From NCBI GenBank assembly GCA_905216045.1, contig CAJMSL010000014.1, positions 1-24,636 on the forward strand: DNA of 24,636 nt, written 5' to 3'. Below the pieces are notes generated by a model, which worked only from the letters and a program-made list of their open reading frames with translations, was not told where the DNA came from and did no database searches. Each line of letters begins with the position of its first letter. Positions within the stretch are counted from its first letter, which is position 1. The DNA comes from an uncultured bacterium (GTDB taxonomy: Bacteria > Actinomycetota > Coriobacteriia > Coriobacteriales > Coriobacteriaceae). Of this stretch, positions 1-6,963 are shown in pieces. Made by a program: the position numbers and the translations under genes.

Positions 1-167
1 GCAGCGAGCATGTAGTCGCGATAGGCGTGGTAGTCGAGCTCGTGGCGCAGTTCGGCCGCGCGCGCTGCCGCCTGGGCACGGGCATCGGTCGGTGCGGTGG
101 CTTCCGCGGTCGCGGGCGTTTCGGTATCGATGTCCACGCCGTCACCAAACAGGCTCGATTGCTCCAT
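1..167 (-). CDS. ligA: NAD-dependent DNA ligase, N-terminal fragment
   Basis: This is the 5' end of a gene that runs off the left edge; only 55 codons are visible. It starts at the ATG at 167-165, with GGAG upstream on the minus strand. After a poorly conserved, Ala/Thr-rich leader of about 30 residues comes RAAELRHELDYHAYRDYML, which resembles the opening of domain Ia of NAD-dependent DNA ligases (typically AAELRxxLxxHxYxYYVLD). That domain binds NMN, and the enzyme seals nicks in replication and repair. The assignment rests on this one motif, because the adenylation lysine and later domains are outside the window. An unrelated protein with a similar helix is possible but less likely. Confidence 0.7.
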   Translation of the reverse strand, partial: MEQSSLFGDGVDIDTETPATAEATAPTDARAQAAARAAELRHELDYHAYRDYMLA

Positions 168-275
168 AGCGGCACTCCTTCGCTCGATTTCAAACGGATA
201 CTAGAGTACCACCGGTCGCAATGGGGCCGAATAGCGGTCTCAAACCGCACCGAATCGGCAGCCGGCGGGCCGGGG

Positions 276-479
276 TGGACAGTTAGTTCAGATATGTATA
301 AATTTGCCAGCCGGATCAAGCCCAAATGACGCCATTTCGCTCAATTCGGTCGTCCCAGGGCGGCACGATCGGTTCATTTATCCTTCCGAGCACTCATCCG
401 AGCCCTATTTCCATTCCACAAGCACTCAAAACACGCCCCAAGCCTCCTTCGGCTTATACAAATCTGAACTAACTGTCCA
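276..479. repeat. 204-bp segment bounded by a 26-bp inverted repeat
   Basis: The arms at 276-301 and 454-479 are inverted copies of 26 bp differing at one base (core GGACAGTTAGTTCAGAT, ending TGTATAA). The 152 bp between them has no convincing reading frame. The layout fits a miniature inverted-repeat element or a large intergenic palindrome. No target-site duplication is evident outside the arms. Apart from this and the dyad at 547-566, nothing was seen in the gene-free stretch 168-596. Confidence 0.6.
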
Positions 480-546
480 GACTATTCCAAGAACGGCGGG
501 CTCAATATGTCATATTATGCGACTCGACTCATAGTAGTTAATATTT

Positions 547-566
547 TATATTGTGTTTACAATATA
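547..566. promoter_or_regulatory. Perfect dyad, likely operator/promoter region
   Basis: TATATTGT-GTTT-ACAATATA is a perfect 8-bp inverted repeat with a 4-bp spacer, in AT-rich DNA 30 bp upstream of the start at 597. Position and symmetry suggest a repressor operator. The cognate regulator is unknown. Confidence 0.45.
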
Positions 567-596
567 TTTTGGTATTATCAACGTGAGGTGATTGAA

Positions 597-998
597 ATGA
601 AGAATCAGTCCAAACGCTTCCTAACCATCCTCGTCCCCCTTGTCCTTATAGCAGCCGCTTTGCTCGGCTTTTTCTGGAAGGACATCCCCTTTTCGAAGGA
701 ACTTTCCTTGCGGGGTGAAGTCGTTGCTGTTTATCACCCTTCCGCCAGCGGGGCGAGTGAAGGTCGCTTCGTGATCGCAAGCGAGCAATTCCAGTCCGCA
801 CCACTGCACCTCAACTTCAAAGTCGATTCGACCATCCCCATCAAGGATCAGGATGGTAAGAAGGCAGAAGTCGGAGCCATCAAAGAAGGCGTCTACGTTG
901 ACGTAACCTGCACCGTCAACACCAGCAGCGATTCCGATCCAACAAAGCTGCCCGCCCTCATAACGCCAACAGCCATCATGATTACGCAAAAAGAATAG
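597..998 (+). CDS. Small membrane-anchored or exported protein, unknown function
   Basis: The product is 133 aa. The start at 597 is preceded by GAGGTG at good spacing; an upstream ATG at 507 lacks a site and would add a non-conserved leader. The N-terminus has Lys/Arg residues and then one hydrophobic segment (about residues 8-26, FLTILVPLVLIAAALLGFFW), which fits a signal anchor. The rest is polar and probably extracytoplasmic, with alternating beta-type hydrophobicity, but I recognise no family. It lies 54 bp before the next exported protein on the same strand, so they may be co-transcribed. GC content is lower than in the metabolic genes of this window, which suggests accessory DNA. Confidence 0.7.
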   Translation: MKNQSKRFLTILVPLVLIAAALLGFFWKDIPFSKELSLRGEVVAVYHPSASGASEGRFVIASEQFQSAPLHLNFKVDSTIPIKDQDGKKAEVGAIKEGVYVDVTCTVNTSSDSDPTKLPALITPTAIMITQKE

Positions 999-1052
999 CT
1001 CGATGTCAGAAAGGAGTTTAAATAATAATCACCAGATAGTTAGGAGCCAATG

Positions 1053-1421
1053 ATGAAAAAGGTTGCTTATTTACTCGCCGTCTGCCTTGTTGGGTTATCG
1101 TGCATGACCGCGCAGCCCGCCTTCGCAGCAGAAACCCATTCCTCTATCATTTCGCCAGTTGCCGAAAGTCGTTCAATCTACACCGCCGAAACCACCCTCG
1201 CCTATTCGAACGGCGTCAGGCTCCATGTTACTTACACCGTTAACGATACCTATGGAACGATAACAGGCATCAAATCCATAAAGAACTGGACCTCCAATTC
1301 TCGAGTTAGCAACATCAGCTGGACTCATAGATACGGACTCAGCAACGGAAGCGTCGTCGTAACTGTTACTTACTATTACAACGGCAGTTGGCATTCTGAA
1401 GCAAGAACCATCTATGCTTAG
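1053..1421 (+). CDS. Small secreted protein, unknown function
   Basis: The product is 122 aa. Two ATGs are adjacent (1050 and 1053); AGGAG at 1042-1046 is better spaced for the second. It begins MKKVAYLLAVCLVGLSCMTA and continues to QPAFAA, a classical signal peptide with a likely signal-peptidase I site after AFA or AFAA, about residue 25. The mature part of roughly 95 aa is rich in Ser, Thr, Tyr and Asn, with motifs such as VTVTYYYNGSWHSEA, and looks like a small beta-sheet domain. I recognise no family or catalytic motif. An intrinsic terminator follows within 10 bp, so it closes the unit beginning at 597. Confidence 0.75.
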   Translation: MKKVAYLLAVCLVGLSCMTAQPAFAAETHSSIISPVAESRSIYTAETTLAYSNGVRLHVTYTVNDTYGTITGIKSIKNWTSNSRVSNISWTHRYGLSNGSVVVTVTYYYNGSWHSEARTIYA

Positions 1422-1429
1422 GATTTTTT

Positions 1430-1455
1430 GGCTGCGGCATTGCCGCAGCCTTTTT
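1430..1455 (+). terminator. Intrinsic terminator after the small secreted protein
   Basis: A 9-bp perfect stem (GGCTGCGGC/GCCGCAGCC) with a 3-nt loop is followed by TTTTT. It ends the 597-1421 unit, 10 bp before the start of the DUF2975 gene. Confidence 0.85.
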
Positions 1456-1465
1456 GGGGTTAATT

Positions 1466-1987
1466 ATGGAAAGCTCAGATAAACGATGCCGTTTTAGCAG
1501 TGTGGTGTTGCTCGCCACTTTGTCTGTCGCAGCAATCATGGCGGCCTTCTCAGCATTCAGCGTTGCCAACGAGGCGCGGGAGGTTCTCTTTGCACCCACT
1601 CCCTTCTATATTAACGGTGAGTCCATTCCGAGCGCCGTCCTTACCGCGCTCGCCATCCGCGACGTTTTGGCCCTGGCGCTTTCAATCGCATGCCTGGTTG
1701 TCTACTTGAACTTCTGCCTTGACGTCGTCAGCACTCAGTCGATATTCACGCGAAAACAATGCCGGCGTTTTCTGGTTGTAGGGCTTCTGCTGCTCATTTC
1801 TTCAATTGTCTCGATTGTCTTCGACAGCCTGTGTGCCGTTCAACTCCCCAACGACGTCAACACGAGCGCGATTGGAATCTTTGGTTTTAACGCCTGGACA
1901 CTCGTTCTCGCTTTGTTTGCCCTGTCCCTTTCGGCTATCTTTGAGTACGGGCGACTCTTGCAGTCGGACGTTGACGCCATTATTTAG
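1466..1987 (+). CDS. DUF2975-type four-helix membrane protein
   Basis: The product is 173 aa. The ATG at 1466 lies just after the upstream terminator, with a GGGG stretch as a weak ribosome site. Four hydrophobic helices are visible at about residues 11-33, 55-85, 98-118 and 135-158. A short amphipathic tail (IFEYGRLLQSDVDAII) matches the end of DUF2975 proteins. These are integral membrane proteins of unknown function usually encoded beside a small YozG-type Cro/CI regulator, as here, 12 bp downstream. The pair is probably one operon in which the regulator controls its own transcription. Family assignment comes from topology, tail and partner gene. Confidence 0.8.
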   Translation: MESSDKRCRFSSVVLLATLSVAAIMAAFSAFSVANEAREVLFAPTPFYINGESIPSAVLTALAIRDVLALALSIACLVVYLNFCLDVVSTQSIFTRKQCRRFLVVGLLLLISSIVSIVFDSLCAVQLPNDVNTSAIGIFGFNAWTLVLALFALSLSAIFEYGRLLQSDVDAII

Positions 1988-1999
1988 AAGGAGGGCAGC

Positions 2000-2260
2000 A
2001 TGCCAATCGTCATGAGACTCGATCGCGTCATGGCGGATCGCAAAATGTCCTCTCAAGAACTTGCCGACATTATCGGCATCTCGCCCGTTAACGTTTCGCG
2101 CATTAAAACGGGGCGGCTCAAGGGCATTCGCTTTTCGACGTTGACCGCGATGTGCGAGGCACTTCACTGCAAACCTGGCGACATCATCGACTGGATGTCG
2201 GATGAAGAATACATCGAGGCATTTGGAAGCCTGCCCCGCGACGACGACCAACCAAACTGA
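2000..2260 (+). CDS. YozG-type Cro/CI helix-turn-helix regulator
   Basis: The product is 86 aa, about the full length for the family, with a strong AAGGAGGG site 6-9 bp before the ATG. The helix-turn-helix spans about residues 17-45 (SSQELADIIGISPVNVSRIKTG), followed by the family-typical FSTLTAMCEALHCKPGDIIDW. It is a small cytoplasmic DNA-binding protein, expected to repress the operon it shares with the DUF2975 gene. No effector domain is present. Confidence 0.88.
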   Translation: MPIVMRLDRVMADRKMSSQELADIIGISPVNVSRIKTGRLKGIRFSTLTAMCEALHCKPGDIIDWMSDEEYIEAFGSLPRDDDQPN

Positions 2261-2290
2261 TCCGTTTTCCTCCGTCCCCAACGGATCAAT

Positions 2291-2332
2291 AAGAAAAGAG
2301 GGGCTGTCCCGTGTTGATGGGACAGCCCCTCT
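2291..2332 (-). terminator. Intrinsic terminator of the HtrA gene
   Basis: A 14-bp perfect stem (AGAGGGGCTGTCCC and its complement) with an 8-nt loop is followed on the minus strand by TTTTCTTATT. On the plus strand no T-tract follows, so it serves mainly the minus-strand protease gene. Confidence 0.85.
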
Positions 2333-2358
2333 GGCTTCGATATGTGCGATACGGCTCG

Positions 2359-3819
2359 TTAGAAACCCTGACCGTAGCCTTGACCCTGGCCCTGCTGGCC
2401 TAACAGCTCCTCCAGGTACTGGCGCAGCTGCTCGTCGGTAATACCGCCGTTGCCGGTGTCGGTCGAACTGTCGTCCTGCTGCTGGTTCTGCAGTTCCTCG
2501 TCGGAGCCCAGCTCGACGGTGACCTTCTTCTCGTCCTTGCCACGCATGAGCGTGATCTCGACCTTCTCGCCCACCTCGTGGCTGCGCAGTGCGATGATCA
2601 GGCCATCGGCGCTCGTGATCTCGTCGTCGCCCAGCTTGGTGATGACGTCGCCCTCCTGAATGCCGGCCTTGGCGGCAGGACCATCCTCAACGACGCTCGC
2701 CACATACGCGCCGCTATCGGTGCTCAGCTTGTTGGTGCGGGCGTTGAGCGCATTGACGCTCGAAAGCGTAGCGCCCATGTACGGATGCACCGGTGTCTTG
2801 CCGTCGATAATCTGGTCGGCAATGTTCTTGGCGTAGTTAACCGGAATGGCAAAACCCACGCCCGAGCTGGAGCCCGAGTAGCTCTCGATGAGCGAGTTGA
2901 TGCCCACCAGCTCACCATTGTCGTTAACGAGTGCGCCACCGGAGTTGCCCGGGTTGATAGCGGCATCGGTCTGGATCATATTGGCGTAGATGGTGTTGCC
3001 GCTGGTAGAGCTCATGGCCGTGGAGCGATACAGCGCCGACACAATGCCCGTGGAGACAGACTGCTCGTTGCCGAACGGCGAGCCGATCGCCATGACCCAC
3101 TCACCCACGTTGAGCTTGGAGGAGTCACCGATCTCGATCGGCGTGAGCTTGGAGGCATCGGCATCCTTGAGCTTGATGACGGCCAGGTCGCTCGAGGCGT
3201 CGTTGCCCACGAACTCGGCCTCGTAGGTGGTGCCGTCGTCCATGGTCACCACGTACTGGTCATAGCCATCGACCACATGGTTATTGGTGAGGATGTGCCC
3301 CTCGGTATCGAGCACCACGCCCGAACCGACGCTGCCCGAGCTATCCGACTCATCAGCAGACTGCGAAAGCGAGCCATTCTGGCTACCGCTCGAAGTGGCG
3401 GTGATGGAAACGACGGAGGGCAGTGCCTTGGCGGAGACGGCCTCGGCCAGCGTAGTGTCCTCGGAGTCGATGGTGATCTTTTGCGTCGAAGCACCCGAAG
3501 CACCCGCCGTCACGGCATTCTTGCCGCCACCGATATCGAGCGTGCCACTCATAATGAGCGCGATGACCAGCAGAGCGCCGCAGGCACAGCCGGCAAGCGC
3601 CGTAATAAAGATCGGCAGCTTTTTGGTCTTGGTCTTGACCACCGTGTGCTTGTTCACGACCTGCGCACCGCCCAGCGGCTTGCCGGTCTGCGTGTCGTAG
3701 GCCTGCACGTAGGGAATGTTGCCGTCGGCAGGCGTCGACTCCACCTGCACACGCGGCTGCTGCTGGGTCTCGCCAGCGCTGCCCGCATCCTGGGGACGCT
3801 GGGAATCGTTCTCGCTCAT
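2359..3819 (-). CDS. HtrA/DegP-like membrane-anchored serine protease with PDZ domain
   Basis: The product is 486 aa, starting MSENDSQ with AAAGGA upstream. A Gln/Pro-rich cytoplasmic region (1-68) is followed by one membrane helix (about 69-92), a linker, then a trypsin-like domain (about 120-335). The catalytic triad is visible: His181 in TNNHVV, Asp211 in SSDLAVIKL and Ser293 in GNSGGAL. A single PDZ domain (about 345-437) follows, then a Gln/Gly-rich tail ending GQGQGYGQGF. The architecture matches Gram-positive HtrA proteins, which degrade or refold misfolded exported proteins on the outer face of the membrane. It has its own terminator and a leader hairpin at 3849-3872. The Gly/Gln tail is unusual and may be a flexible or wall-facing extension. 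Confidence 0.93.
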   Translation of the reverse strand: MSENDSQRPQDAGSAGETQQQPRVQVESTPADGNIPYVQAYDTQTGKPLGGAQVVNKHTVVKTKTKKLPIFITALAGCACGALLVIALIMSGTLDIGGGKNAVTAGASGASTQKITIDSEDTTLAEAVSAKALPSVVSITATSSGSQNGSLSQSADESDSSGSVGSGVVLDTEGHILTNNHVVDGYDQYVVTMDDGTTYEAEFVGNDASSDLAVIKLKDADASKLTPIEIGDSSKLNVGEWVMAIGSPFGNEQSVSTGIVSALYRSTAMSSTSGNTIYANMIQTDAAINPGNSGGALVNDNGELVGINSLIESYSGSSSGVGFAIPVNYAKNIADQIIDGKTPVHPYMGATLSSVNALNARTNKLSTDSGAYVASVVEDGPAAKAGIQEGDVITKLGDDEITSADGLIIALRSHEVGEKVEITLMRGKDEKKVTVELGSDEELQNQQQDDSSTDTGNGGITDEQLRQYLEELLGQQGQGQGYGQGF

Positions 3820-3848
3820 GGCTGCGATCCTTTCGTCTAATAACCAAA

Positions 3849-3872
3849 GGCCCGCCAAACATGTGGCGGGCC
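3849..3872 (-). promoter_or_regulatory. Leader hairpin upstream of the HtrA gene
   Basis: GGCCCGCC-N8-GGCGGGCC forms a perfect 8-bp stem followed on the minus strand by TTTGGTTATT, ending about 30 nt before the protease start. It could terminate transcription arriving from 3992, or act as an attenuator in the leader. The sequence does not decide between these. Confidence 0.5.
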
Positions 3873-3991
3873 ATCATTGTTCACGTTGAGTTGTACCCCA
3901 AGCTGGGCAGTCCCGAGCACTAGATGCCAAGATTTCAGCTTTGCTTAAGTAATGACATGCTTATAAGCCAATTCGTTTTATGCCGTCATGT

Positions 3992-4576
3992 CTATTCGAT
4001 ATAACAGTCGATAGCAAAACTATATGTTGAATCGTTAATAAAGTCCGTAATCGTCGCACCCATGCCTGATCCGCACGTCCACTTATCTTTCTCCGCGTCG
4101 TATGGCGTTGGCCCCCACCCCGTTTCATATGATGCTTCGCTTTCCGTGAAGTTATTCATCACGTATTTATCCTTCTGCATGAGCGCGTACCAAGCGTTTG
4201 CATACATCACAAGCGGATCGGTTTGGACTATCGAGTACTTTCCGGAACGAATCTCAATTTCTGTTTTATCGTTAAAATAAGCGACCGTGAGCTCAATCTT
4301 GGCAAGCAGCGGCAACGTTTCATCTGATTCCCTCTGGATTGTTATGACATCACCGGCCATAGCGTCCGCAGACACAATTTCGCTCTCTGGCGTGAAAATA
4401 GTCTCCCTGCTTCTTGTTCGCGTTTTTTCATTGCCATTTTCATCTCTGACCACCGTGTCGACCACGAGCGTCAATCGCTTCCGAGCGTCCGGCAACTCCA
4501 CGGCTTCTGCCATCCCAGCTCGCATCAAAATAGGAGCCCCTGCCATCAGACCTAAAAACTGCTTTCTATCAATCAT
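3992..4576 (-). CDS. Secreted protein of unknown function
   Basis: The product is 194 aa. It starts with AAGGGGAATGAAG upstream on the minus strand. The N-terminus, MIDRKQFLGLMAGAPILM to MAEA, is a signal peptide ending near residue 25. The mature part is acidic, with beta-rich stretches (RLTLVVDTVV, KIELTVAYFNDKTEIEIRSGKY) and a few Cys residues. It is the last of three closely spaced minus-strand genes with lower GC than their surroundings. No family was recognised, and the role of the three-gene set is unknown. Confidence 0.7.
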   Translation of the reverse strand: MIDRKQFLGLMAGAPILMRAGMAEAVELPDARKRLTLVVDTVVRDENGNEKTRTRSRETIFTPESEIVSADAMAGDVITIQRESDETLPLLAKIELTVAYFNDKTEIEIRSGKYSIVQTDPLVMYANAWYALMQKDKYVMNNFTESEASYETGWGPTPYDAEKDKWTCGSGMGATITDFINDSTYSFAIDCYIE

Positions 4577-4597
4577 TCTTCATTCCCCTTGTCTACT

Positions 4598-4951
4598 TTA
4601 TTTGACTTTCTCAGCTGAATGGGGATACAGAACAGTCCCGTCAAGTTCCTTATCTTCCACAAAAACTAGAATCCATTTATCACCTGCTTTCAACCCTGAG
4701 ACATATCCGGAACTTGACTTACGGCGCATATCGATTTTCTTACGACAACCACTTGGCATAAGCGCCTCAAATTGCCCGTTATGAATATCCGACAGCGTCT
4801 GTACTTCAACTGAAATATGTTCGTCATCTTTTCCACCAACGACCGAGGGGCTCGGTTGATAGGCCGCGACAACCAATATCCCAAGAAATGCGCAAAGAAG
4901 CCCCAGCGTTTTACGTATGCGCTTTCTATCATCTTCGCCGTCACTCTCCAC
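4598..4951 (-). CDS. Small membrane-anchored protein, overlapping the upstream gene
   Basis: I place the start at the GTG at 4951-4949, because AAGGGA lies 7 nt upstream and it overlaps the end of the preceding gene by only 11 bp, as in translational coupling. Upstream ATGs at 4966 and 4990 have no ribosome site. The product is then 117 aa: a basic segment (DDRKRIRKTLG), one hydrophobic helix (about residues 15-31, LGLLCAFLGILVVAAY), and a short polar extracytoplasmic domain with KAGDKWILVFVEDKELDG. It precedes the 3992-4576 gene by 21 bp. Function unknown. Confidence 0.6.
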   Translation of the reverse strand: MESDGEDDRKRIRKTLGLLCAFLGILVVAAYQPSPSVVGGKDDEHISVEVQTLSDIHNGQFEALMPSGCRKKIDMRRKSSSGYVSGLKAGDKWILVFVEDKELDGTVLYPHSAEKVK

Positions 4952-6068
4952 AATACGTCCCTTCATGCGATATATAAATCGTTGTGTCATATGGAAGAAA
5001 ACACAGCTGATTGAACCAACCGTCCCAGACAACAAGCATATATTTCTTATCATTTGAATATGTATTATGCATAGCTACATATCCCGCAACAGCCATCGCA
5101 TGAGCGTCATGGCTTGACCTGAGAGTCCCAGAAAAAATACTGAGATTTCCAGAATCTGCAGTTGCCCTGAAAGAATCCCAAGATGGATACCAAGCAAATG
5201 ATGTCTCAAGCCTTTTCCCGCGCTTAGCACAGAACTCCTTAATAGCCGGGGCAGCATTTGGAGATGGAGTCCTTCCTTGGGTAAAGTAAAGGCCCGTAGC
5301 TTGATCGAATGACTTATTTGGATCGCCGGATGTTCCCGATAACTGCCAAAGCTCATGATATAAGTCTGGCAATTTGAGCCGGTTTAGCGTTACATAATGG
5401 CTGCTTACCGCAAACATTGCAGACACATCGCAAGCATAGGTCCCCGTTTCTTTAATAACCTCTGATTGTGTAGGCGTTATCATCCCTGAAATTGTTTTAC
5501 TTGCGTCAATGACATATCCTTGCTTATACAGGTCTTTGGGCGATACGAAAACATCCTCGAACCTGCCTGGAGATCCGCTGCGGCTATTTCCCGCAGAAAA
5601 CACCGCTGTTGACCGGCATCCCTTCTCATCTAAAACAACGTTATTATCAAGATCTGCAATACCAAAAGACAGCTCGTCAAATTTCAAAGCAACGATGTCA
5701 TCTTGGGATGCGAGAAGAGCTATTTCATCGCTTGTATTCTCAATGGGCATAGGGGCGTTCGGAGCCAAGCAGTATTCGCTGATCCACCAAGATCGCTCTG
5801 AATCAAATACGACGTAGCCATAGTTAACGTCATCCCGCTTCGCGCGAACGATATACCCGATTGATTCCCCATCGGAATTCACCATTTTTACTGGGTCACA
5901 AGCGGTCACCGGCTCATCCGATACGTCATCAAAGAAAGCTTGCGCTTGCTCCACAGCTATTTGCGGTGTGACACGAACCAAGTCGTCGTCTCCAAAAACC
6001 AACCTTGGAGACATCAGGGCGGCAAGCAATACTATGAATCCGACAATCACCTTTCTCGAATAACGCAT
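4941..6068 (-). CDS. Exported protein resembling papain-fold cysteine peptidases
   Basis: The product is 375 aa. The ATG at 6068 is chosen because GGAGGA lies 5 nt upstream; an ATG four codons earlier overlaps that site. A signal peptide covers about residues 1-26 (ending LVFG). The C-terminal half has the order of elements seen in C39/C10-type papain folds: Cys213 in a helix start (TYACDVSAMFAV), His323 in DAHAMAVAGY, and a VVWDGWF strand (residues 346-352). The usual CGPTA around the nucleophile is not present, so activity is uncertain. The N-terminal half (about 27-160) may be a propeptide-like domain. It is the first gene of a three-gene minus-strand unit of exported proteins. The peptidase call is an inference from motif order. 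Confidence 0.65.
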   Translation of the reverse strand: MRYSRKVIVGFIVLLAALMSPRLVFGDDDLVRVTPQIAVEQAQAFFDDVSDEPVTACDPVKMVNSDGESIGYIVRAKRDDVNYGYVVFDSERSWWISEYCLAPNAPMPIENTSDEIALLASQDDIVALKFDELSFGIADLDNNVVLDEKGCRSTAVFSAGNSRSGSPGRFEDVFVSPKDLYKQGYVIDASKTISGMITPTQSEVIKETGTYACDVSAMFAVSSHYVTLNRLKLPDLYHELWQLSGTSGDPNKSFDQATGLYFTQGRTPSPNAAPAIKEFCAKRGKRLETSFAWYPSWDSFRATADSGNLSIFSGTLRSSHDAHAMAVAGYVAMHNTYSNDKKYMLVVWDGWFNQLCFLPYDTTIYISHEGTYCGE

Positions 6069-6194
6069 TTCTTCCTCCATCCGTGCAGTAGGGAGATACG
6101 GTAACTAAATGATATTCATGAGATAGTGTTATACGTTTGATATTGTTTTTGCTGACCCACTTTAAATCGGTGAAAGGTCTTCTTTTCGCCCTAA

Positions 6195-6229
6195 ACGAGA
6201 AAAGGGTACTGGAGAAATCTCCGGTACCC
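6195..6229 (-). terminator. Intrinsic terminator of the GlnR-like gene
   Basis: An 11-bp stem (GGGTACCGGAG on the minus strand, one G-T pair) with a 4-nt loop is followed by TTTTCTCGTTT. It lies 22 bp after the regulator's stop codon. Confidence 0.8.
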
Positions 6230-6250
6230 TCACATTCCTCTATTTACTTG

Positions 6251-6913
6251 CTAGTCCTTAAACAGATAGCCCACGCCGCGGACGGTGGTGATGTGTGCCG
6301 CGATCTGCGGGCCCACCTTGGAGCGGATGCGTCGGATGTGCACGTCGACGGTGCGCGTGCCGCCGCAGTACTCAAAGCCCCACACGCGGTGCAGCAGCAC
6401 CTCGCGGCTGTAGGCGCGGTTGGGGTGCGTCGCCAAAAAGCTCAGCAGCGAGTACTCCATCAGCGTCAGGTCAATGGGCTCGTTATCGAGCGTCACCTGG
6501 TAGGTAGCCAGGTTGATCTCGAGGTTATCGATGTTGAGCACATCGTCGGCGGTGACGGTCTCCTCCTCGCCCATCAGGCGCTGCGCACGAGCCTTAAGCT
6601 CGTTGGGCGTCGCCGTGGGACATACAAAGTCGGCATGCGCGTGATTGGGCAGACGCAAGGTGCCGAGCGCCTCGTCGTCAACGATCACCAGCATGGGGAC
6701 GCCGCCGCGGTCGTCGAGCCATTTGGCAATCTGATCGATGCGGTCGCTGCGGATGCCATCGGAATCGAGGATCAGCAGGTCAAAGTCGTGCGCCGCGGTC
6801 GGCGAATCGGGGGTTGCCAGGCTCACCTCGACACCCAGGGTGGTCGTCAAGCTGCGGGCAAACTCGTGGAAGCGCGTCGTGCGCGCCATGAACAGGGCAC
6901 TCTTTTCGGACAT
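6251..6913 (-). CDS. glnR: OmpR-family orphan regulator of the GlnR type
   Basis: The product is 220 aa, starting MSEKSALFM with GGAGG 5 nt upstream. Residues 1-115 form a degenerate receiver: one Asp-rich strand (LLILDSDG) remains, but the acidic pocket and the conserved Lys are not evident. Residues 125-218 are a winged helix whose segment around WGFEYCGGTRTVDVHIRRIR closely follows actinobacterial GlnR. GlnR is a phosphorylation-independent nitrogen regulator that controls glutamine synthetase and ammonium transport genes. Its position 50 bp after a glutamine synthetase homologue supports a nitrogen role. No histidine kinase lies nearby. An ordinary PhoB-type regulator is the alternative. 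Confidence 0.8.
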   Translation of the reverse strand: MSEKSALFMARTTRFHEFARSLTTTLGVEVSLATPDSPTAAHDFDLLILDSDGIRSDRIDQIAKWLDDRGGVPMLVIVDDEALGTLRLPNHAHADFVCPTATPNELKARAQRLMGEEETVTADDVLNIDNLEINLATYQVTLDNEPIDLTLMEYSLLSFLATHPNRAYSREVLLHRVWGFEYCGGTRTVDVHIRRIRSKVGPQIAAHITTVRGVGYLFKD

Positions 6914-6963
6914 ATCGGCCTCCAAAGAAATGAGCTCAATCGTACTGGAACAAGTCAGCGCGA

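Noticed and set aside
2578..3840. Long plus-strand reading frame opposite the HtrA gene
   Set aside because: Shadow of a GC-rich gene; the sense strand has a full catalytic triad, membrane helix and PDZ domain.
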